Source of the DNA: Pseudomonas triclosanedens | Lineage (GTDB): Bacteria; Pseudomonadota; Gammaproteobacteria; Pseudomonadales; Pseudomonadaceae | DNA length: 64,000 bases | Reading direction: 5' to 3' | Assembly (NCBI RefSeq): GCF_026686735.1 | Contig: NZ_CP113432.1 | Location: 6,181,385 to 6,245,384, forward strand | In this document: positions 59,121 to 64,000 of the stretch, piece by piece | How the letters are laid out: the number at the start of each line of letters is the position of its first letter | How positions within the stretch are numbered: the stretch's first letter is position 1 | Position numbers and translations under genes: made by a program | The notes under the pieces: generated by a model | What the model was told of the DNA's origin: nothing | The model's input: the letters and a program-made list of their open reading frames with translations, nothing else | Database searches by the model: none

Positions 59121-60488
59121 TTACTTACCGATACAGAAACTGGAGAAGATTCGACCCAGAAGATCGTCCGGTGTGAAAGCGCCTGTGATTTCTCCGAGAG
59201 CCTGCTGAGCCTGGCGCAGATCTTCCGCCAGCAGCTCGCCTGCACCGCTGAGGGTGAGCTGTGCGCGGCCATGTTCCAGGCTATCCCCAGCCTGGCGCAG
59301 CGCTTCAAGGTGGCGCCGGCGTGCGCTGAAGCTGCTCTCTGCGGTCTGCTCGAAGCCCATGCAGGCTTTCAGATGTTCACGCAGCAGGTCCAGCCCATTT
59401 CCCGAACGGGCCGACAGCGTGATGGTGACGTGGCCATCGGTGCTCTCCTCCAGAGCAATGGTTTCTGTGGATAAATCGGCCTTGTTGCGAATCAGGGTCA
59501 CATGAGCCGGATCGGGGCGGCTATCGAGGAATTCAGGCCACAGTGCGAAGGGATTGCTGGCTTCTGGAGCAGTGGAATCCACCACCAGAAGCACGCGATC
59601 GGCTTCGGTGATCGCTTTCAGCGCACGTTCCACGCCAATCTTTTCCACATGGTCGTCGGTGCTGCGCAGACCAGCGGTATCGATGATATGCAGCGGCATG
59701 CCATCGATGTGGATATGTTCGCGCAATACGTCGCGGGTGGTGCCGGCGATGTCGGTGACGATCGCGGCCTCCCTGCCTGCGAGGGCGTTCAGCAGGCTGG
59801 ATTTCCCTGCGTTGGGACGTCCGGCTATCACTACGGTCATGCCGTCACGCAAGAGCGCGCCCTGGCCTGCTTCCCGCATCACCGCAGCCAGCTCGGCGCG
59901 TATGCCGTCCAGTTGCGAGAGAACATGGCCATCGGCGAGGAAGTCTATTTCCTCTTCGGGAAAGTCGATTGCCGCCTCGACATACATTCGTAACTGGATG
60001 AGCTGGTCGGTCAGGTGGTGAACACGTCGGGAGAACTCGCCCTGGAGGGAGCGCACCGCATTGCGCGCGGCCTGTGCTGAGCTGGCTTCGATGAGGTCGG
60101 CGATGGCTTCTGCCTGAGCCAGATCAAGCTTGTCATTGAGGAAGGCACGTTCGCTGAACTCGCCAGGGCGTGCCAGGCGTGCGCCGAGTTCCAGGCAGCG
60201 CTGCAGCAGCATATCCATGACTACAGGACCTCCATGCCCCTGCAGCTCCAGCACATCTTCGCCAGTGAAGGAGTTAGGACCGGGGAAGTACAGCAGCAGG
60301 CCCTCGTCGATGACGTCGCCATCATTGGCGTGGAACGGTCCATAGTGGGCATGACGTGGCTGTGGTTCGCGGCCGCTGAGTGTGATGGCCATAGCGCGGG
60401 CGCGCGGGCCGGAAACGCGGACGATGCCGACCCCTCCACGGCCTTGGGCAGTGGCGACGGCGGCGATGGTTTCACGGGCTGCATTCAT
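59121..60488 (-). CDS. mnmE: tRNA modification GTPase MnmE
   Basis: A 455-aa GTPase (TrmE), partner of MnmG in U34 modification. The N-terminal tetrahydrofolate-binding domain has [12 protein letters not shown]. The G domain has G1 [13 protein letters not shown]2/G3 [14 protein letters not shown] and DTAGLR, and G4 RNKADL. The protein ends FCIGK, the catalytic Cys motif. The start [13 protein letters not shown] is chosen by family length; its ribosome site is weak. A perfect DnaA box lies 24 bp upstream (60512). Confidence 0.97.
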   Translation of the reverse strand: MNAARETIAAVATAQGRGGVGIVRVSGPRARAMAITLSGREPQPRHAHYGPFHANDGDVIDEGLLLYFPGPNSFTGEDVLELQGHGGPVVMDMLLQRCLELGARLARPGEFSERAFLNDKLDLAQAEAIADLIEASSAQAARNAVRSLQGEFSRRVHHLTDQLIQLRMYVEAAIDFPEEEIDFLADGHVLSQLDGIRAELAAVMREAGQGALLRDGMTVVIAGRPNAGKSSLLNALAGREAAIVTDIAGTTRDVLREHIHIDGMPLHIIDTAGLRSTDDHVEKIGVERALKAITEADRVLLVVDSTAPEASNPFALWPEFLDSRPDPAHVTLIRNKADLSTETIALEESTDGHVTITLSARSGNGLDLLREHLKACMGFEQTAESSFSARRRHLEALRQAGDSLEHGRAQLTLSGAGELLAEDLRQAQQALGEITGAFTPDDLLGRIFSSFCIGK

Positions 60489-60524
60489 CTCGACGGTCTC
60501 GCAGTGTTGACTTATCCACATAGC

Positions 60525-60549
60525 AAAACGCCCCACGAAGGGGCGTTTT
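60525..60549. terminator. Terminator of the rpmH–rnpA–yidD–yidC operon
   Basis: A 10-bp perfect stem (AAAACGCCCC / GGGGCGTTTT, 5-base loop) with A- and T-runs on its arms, 22 bp after the yidC stop. The symmetry would let it work in both directions; the - strand transcript is the one ending here. Confidence 0.85.
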
Positions 60550-60570
60550 GGCTATCGGCGGATGTGGCGA

Positions 60571-62322
60571 TCAGGCTGAGGCCTTCTTCGCCGAACCCTC
60601 GATCTGGCGGGTAATGTACCACTGCTGTGCGATGGACAGGCAGTTGTTCACAACCCAGTACAGCACCAGGCCGGCCGGGAACCACAGGAAGAAGAAGGTG
60701 AAGATGATCGGCATCAGCTTCATTACCTTGGCCTGCATGGGGTCCGGTGGGGTCGGGTTGAGCATCTGCTGAATCAGCATGGTCGCCCCCATGATGATCG
60801 GCAGGATGAAGAACGGATCCTTCACCGAGAGGTCGACGATCCAGCCCAGCCAAGGAGCCTGGCGCATTTCGACGCTTTCCAGCAGTACCCAGTAGAGGGA
60901 GAGGAAGACCGGCATCTGGACCAGGATCGGCAGACAGCCGCCCAGCGGATTGATCTTCTCTTTCTTGTACAGCTCCATCATCGCCTGGGACATCTTCTGG
61001 CGATCATCGCCGTGCTGCTCTTTCAGGGCCTGCATTTTCGGCGACACCGCGCGCATACGGGCCATCGAGCGGTAGCTGGCGGCGGACAGCGGGAAGAAAG
61101 CCAGTTTGATCACGATGGTCAGGAAAATGATCGACCAGCCCCAGTTACCCACGAGGTTGTGGATATGTTGCAGCAGCCAGAAGATCGGCTGGGCAATGAA
61201 CCATAGCGGGCCGTAGTCGACGGTCAGCTCAAGGCCTGGGGACAGCTCGCCCAGATACTTCTGCAGCTTGGGACCAGCATAGAGGGTCATGCTGGTTTCA
61301 CCCTTGGCGCCTGGTGCGACGGTCAGACTCGGGCCGGTGAAGCCAACGATGTAGTTGCCTTGGGCGTCCTTGCGGGTCATTACGTTGTGGGTATCGCCCT
61401 TGGCCGGAACCCATGCGGTAACGAAGTAGTGTTGCAGCCAGGCTACCCAGCCGCCCTGAACGGTCTCCTTGAAAGGTTCCTTGTCCATGTCCTTCATGGA
61501 CACTTTCACGTAGGGCTTTTCGGGAGTCCAGACTGCGGCGCCGAGATAGGTCGATACGCCAGTGGCGGTGGTGGAAGACGGATCCACGCTGGCATCACGC
61601 TTGAGCTGCGCAAACAGCGAAGCGCTCCACGGCTTCTCGCTCTGGTTGTCTATCTGATAGCTCACGCCAACCTGATAGGCATTGGGATTGATGCATTCGA
61701 GCTTCTTCTGCGCCCTTTCCTTGTCGGAGCAATCGGCTTTCATGCCGCGATGGAAGGTGAAGCGCTTGATATAGCTGACGCCATCCTGTGCATAAGTCAG
61801 GTCGACGACCAGTTGGTCCTGGCCGTCGGCCAGCTCGTAGCTGTTTTTCGCGGAGGCATACAACGGACGACCAGTAGCCGCTGCATCGGGGCCGTTGGCG
61901 CCGGTCAGACCGCTTTGTGCGAGATAAGTGCGCTGCTGGTCGCGCTCGAACAGAGGGAATGGGATATCCGGGCGATCCTGGCGCAGCGGGTACTGAGTCA
62001 GGCCGAGTCGAACCACATCACCACCGCGTGGGTCGATGGCGAGATCCAGAACATCGGTCTTCACACGGATCAGTTGCTCGCTGGCGGCAGGCTTCTGTTC
62101 GGTGGGCAGGGCATTCTGCTGGGCACTCTGCGCTGTCGGCACATCAGCGTTGGCAGTGACACCGGCAGCCGGGACGGAAGTGTCGGGCAGGCCCTCGGTC
62201 TGGTTGAAGGTCGCGGTCTGCGCCGGCAGTTCGGGCTGGCCGTAGTCCTTGTTCCACTGGAGAACCAGCGCGTAGGACACGATTGCCAGGGCGACGAATA
62301 GGATTGAACGTTTGATGTCCAT
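60571..62322 (-). CDS. yidC: Membrane protein insertase YidC
   Basis: A 583-aa inner-membrane insertase. TM1 (RSILFVALAIVSYALVLQWN) is followed by a low-complexity Ala/Gln/Thr-rich linker, the large periplasmic P1 beta domain (about residues 85–350), and five conserved helices. These include WGWSIIFLTIVIKLAFFPLS and GGCLPILVQMPVFLSLYWVL. The C-terminal tail is basic. It inserts and folds membrane proteins, including AtpE from the operon nearby. 2 bp from yidD. Confidence 0.97.
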   Translation of the reverse strand: MDIKRSILFVALAIVSYALVLQWNKDYGQPELPAQTATFNQTEGLPDTSVPAAGVTANADVPTAQSAQQNALPTEQKPAASEQLIRVKTDVLDLAIDPRGGDVVRLGLTQYPLRQDRPDIPFPLFERDQQRTYLAQSGLTGANGPDAAATGRPLYASAKNSYELADGQDQLVVDLTYAQDGVSYIKRFTFHRGMKADCSDKERAQKKLECINPNAYQVGVSYQIDNQSEKPWSASLFAQLKRDASVDPSSTTATGVSTYLGAAVWTPEKPYVKVSMKDMDKEPFKETVQGGWVAWLQHYFVTAWVPAKGDTHNVMTRKDAQGNYIVGFTGPSLTVAPGAKGETSMTLYAGPKLQKYLGELSPGLELTVDYGPLWFIAQPIFWLLQHIHNLVGNWGWSIIFLTIVIKLAFFPLSAASYRSMARMRAVSPKMQALKEQHGDDRQKMSQAMMELYKKEKINPLGGCLPILVQMPVFLSLYWVLLESVEMRQAPWLGWIVDLSVKDPFFILPIIMGATMLIQQMLNPTPPDPMQAKVMKLMPIIFTFFFLWFPAGLVLYWVVNNCLSIAQQWYITRQIEGSAKKASA

Positions 62323-62324
62323 GA

Positions 62325-62573
62325 TTACTCGGCCGTCGAGGAAGGGCTGGGCTTGGATGAGGCGGGCGGTACCGGATCGTAGCCACCGGGATGCCAGGGA
62401 TGGCAGCGGCCGAGCCGACGTGCGGCCAGCCAGCCACCACGCAGAAGGCCATGTGTCTCAATGGCCTCCTGCGCGTAGCAGGAACAGCTGGGGTAGAAAC
62501 GACAGTGCCTGCCCATCATGGGACTGATGGCGTAGCGGTAAAACTGGATCAGTAATAGCGCCAGTCTACGCAT
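62325..62573 (-). CDS. yidD: Membrane protein insertion efficiency factor YidD
   Basis: An 82-aa protein. The family core is [20 protein letters not shown] followed by [12 protein letters not shown], with the three conserved Cys, and [18 protein letters not shown] at the end. The start [14 protein letters not shown] fits the family and overlaps the end of rnpA by 8 bp. Confidence 0.95.
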   Translation of the reverse strand: MRRLALLLIQFYRYAISPMMGRHCRFYPSCSCYAQEAIETHGLLRGGWLAARRLGRCHPWHPGGYDPVPPASSKPSPSSTAE

Positions 62574-62973
62574 GGGAACTGTCGGACACTCCCGGAGATT
62601 CTGTCTCGGGTTCCGGACGTGGCCGATTACGCAGCAGGCGTTTCCAGAGCTTGCCGAATTGCTGATGCAATTCGGGATTTTCCAGATCGCCGAGGCCTTT
62701 TCGCGCAATCACTACGATGTCCAAACCGGCCAGCATTTGCTGGTTGTGGCGGAACGATTCGCGGAGAAGGCGTTTGAGGCGATTGCGCTCGACGGCGAGC
62801 TTGACGTTCTTCTTGCCGATCACCAGGCCGAGACGGGGATGATCGAGACCGTTTTCGCGCGCCAGCAGCAGGATGTGCTTGCCAGGAACCTTGGAGGTGG
62901 GGGAGTCGAAGACTGCAGTGAAGTGCCGGGCTGTCAGTAGACGTTTATCCCGGTCGAAGCCTTGACTCACCAC
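62566..62973 (-). CDS. rnpA: Ribonuclease P protein component
   Basis: A 135-aa basic protein that helps the RNase P RNA mature tRNA 5' ends. The RNR motif is present ([18 protein letters not shown]), preceded by [14 protein letters not shown]. The GTG start ([13 protein letters not shown]) gives the same length as the P. aeruginosa protein as I recall it. Its ribosome site is poor, consistent with coupling to rpmH 14 bp upstream. Confidence 0.95.
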   Translation of the reverse strand: MVSQGFDRDKRLLTARHFTAVFDSPTSKVPGKHILLLARENGLDHPRLGLVIGKKNVKLAVERNRLKRLLRESFRHNQQMLAGLDIVVIARKGLGDLENPELHQQFGKLWKRLLRNRPRPEPETESPGVSDSSHA

Positions 62974-62987
62974 CTGTGTCGAACAAG

Positions 62988-63122
62988 TCAGACGGTCAGA
63001 CGCTTGCGGCCCTTGGCGCGGCGACGCGACAGAACCTGACGACCGTTCTTGGTGGCCATGCGAGCACGGAAGCCGTGTACGCGAGCGCGCTTGAGGGTGC
63101 TGGGTTGGAAAGTACGTTTCAT
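62988..63122 (-). CDS. rpmH: 50S ribosomal protein L34
   Basis: A 44-aa highly basic protein: [20 protein letters not shown], then the [20 protein letters not shown] core and RLTV end. Full length and near-invariant in gammaproteobacteria. First gene of the leftward operon; its promoter is inside the oriC region. Confidence 0.98.
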
Positions 63123-63641
63123 GATTCGGTACCTGGGTTGACGACATGAGGTCGCAGTGACCCCGTTTAAAGAGACCGGCGATTCTAGTGAAATCAGGAG
63201 GTCAGGTCAATTTCCAACCAACTGCGGATACAAAATGAATAGAAAGAGGCGAAATTTTCTTTTGAAAGATTGAAGAATTGATTATGACTGTCTGCCGCCC
63301 ACGCTGTGTATAAGCCACTGAAACCGCTGCTGTGCCTGCGTTCTGCTCGGTGAAAACTCTGTCTGGAACTGGTGCATCGCTTGTGCACCTCCGGTTGGAA
63401 AGCTGGGTACAGATTGTTGTGTTTTCCACAGGCGATTTTTCCACAGGTCTCTCACCAGACTAGTCCCTTGCCTCATTCAGCGGTTATCCACAACGCTCAG
63501 GGGCACTCTATCCGACAGTCGGCATAGTCATTAACATGTTGATTTTGCTTGTGTCCCAAGCTGCTTCTCATGTGGATAAGTTGGCTGCGCAAGGCTACAA
63601 TGTCGGACTATTTCGCTTTGCGCCTTCTTTGGGGGATATCC
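63123..63641. other. oriC: Chromosomal replication origin oriC
   Basis: 519 bp between divergent rpmH and dnaA, the standard Pseudomonas origin. Perfect DnaA boxes TTATCCACA at 63484–63492 and TGTGGATAA at 63571–63579; TGTGTATAA (a TTATNCACA box) at 63305–63313; one-mismatch TTTTCCACA at 63422–63430 and 63437–63445. An AT-rich stretch at 63225–63300 is the likely unwinding element. It also holds the promoters of dnaA and rpmH, not resolved here. Confidence 0.9.
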
Positions 63642-64000
63642 GTGTCCGTGGAACTTTGGCAGCAGTGCGTGGAGCTTCTTCGCGACGAGCTGCCGTCCCA
63701 GCAATTCAATACCTGGATCCGACCACTGCAGGTCGAGGCCGAGGGTGAGGAGCTGCGCGTCTACGCACCCAATCGCTTCGTTCTCGACTGGGTCAACGAG
63801 AAGTACATGGGCCGTATGCTCGAGTTGCTCAGCGAGCGGGGTAACGGCCAGATTCCTGCGTTGTCTCTGCTGATTGGCAGCCGACGCAGCCGTACACCTC
63901 GTCCCGCGCTTGTTCCGCAGAGCCATGTCAGTGTTCAGCCGGCCGCCGCTCCAGTCATGGATAGTGCTCCTGCAGTCGCCGCTGTGCCGGTCGCTCAGGC
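63642..64000 (+). CDS. dnaA: Chromosomal replication initiator DnaA, N-terminal part (runs off window)
   Basis: The first 119 codons are present. A GTG start ([20 protein letters not shown]) has GGGGGA seven bases upstream. Domain I (residues 1–85) includes the [11 protein letters not shown] and [20 protein letters not shown] signatures used for DnaB/HolB contacts. Domain II begins as a Pro/Ala/Val-rich linker. The AAA+ and DNA-binding domains lie beyond the right edge. Confidence 0.97.
   Translation, partial: MSVELWQQCVELLRDELPSQQFNTWIRPLQVEAEGEELRVYAPNRFVLDWVNEKYMGRMLELLSERGNGQIPALSLLIGSRRSRTPRPALVPQSHVSVQPAAAPVMDSAPAVAAVPVAQ

Overview
The window is the origin-proximal part of a Pseudomonas chromosome. 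The evidence is the order mnmE–yidC–yidD–rnpA–rpmH–oriC–dnaA at the right end, preceded by mnmG–rsmG–parA–parB–atpIBEFHAGDC–glmU. Also typical of the genus are algB–kinB–ampDh2, the carnitine operon cdhA/cdhB/cdhC–caiX–cdhR, and gbdR next to a serine dehydratase gene. Base composition is GC-rich throughout except for the accessory island near 5–9.2 kb. Gene content and protein lengths are close to the P. aeruginosa lineage, but gene order differs: glmU lies next to marC–ampDh2 rather than glmR/glmS. The species is not identified.

Layout. 1–2.4 kb: 3' end of sdaB (L-serine dehydratase) and gbdR (glycine betaine regulator) behind a near-consensus sigma-54 promoter. 2.4–4.8 kb: a small conserved gene with a structured leader, and a secreted DUF1254 protein lying between two diverged inverted repeat copies. 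5.1–12 kb: a type VI secretion effector island read leftwards. It encodes a DUF2169 adaptor, a PAAR-like (DUF4150) protein with a C-terminal Tox-REase-5 nuclease domain, and then FIVE tandem copies of an Imm52-type immunity gene with an exact 773-bp period. This array is the most unusual feature of the window. 13–18.7 kb: carnitine degradation (esterase, cdhB, cdhA, cdhC, caiX) with the divergent regulator cdhR. 18.7–31.7 kb: DUF1348 protein, a 793-aa secreted protein of unknown function, AEC, CitMHS, TerC and Na/Pi membrane proteins, a LEA-type lipoprotein, an AraC regulator, an SDR enzyme and an M16 protease. 31.7–36.7 kb: GNAT, MHS-family (citrate-type) transporter, nucleoside-recognition membrane protein, gltP. 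37–40.8 kb: small envelope and stress proteins (DUF3313 lipoprotein, Ivy lysozyme inhibitor, DUF1328, BON protein, four-helix-bundle protein). 41–45.5 kb: algB–kinB (alginate and virulence control) convergent with marC–ampDh2. 45.6–64 kb: glmU, ATP synthase, parAB, rsmG/mnmG, an origin-like gap, mnmE, yidC/yidD/rnpA/rpmH, oriC and the start of dnaA.

How genes work together. Carnitine is bound by CaiX, oxidised by CdhA, cleaved with acetyl-CoA by CdhC and released as glycine betaine by CdhB. GbdR controls glycine betaine breakdown, which ends in glycine and serine, and SdaB deaminates serine to pyruvate. The T6SS island sits between gbdR and the carnitine operon and has no vgrG, hcp or structural genes here, so it would depend on an apparatus encoded elsewhere. 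The right end is the standard replication, segregation, cell-envelope and energy block, unusually rich in perfect DnaA boxes, including a second origin-like non-coding region between mnmG and mnmE.
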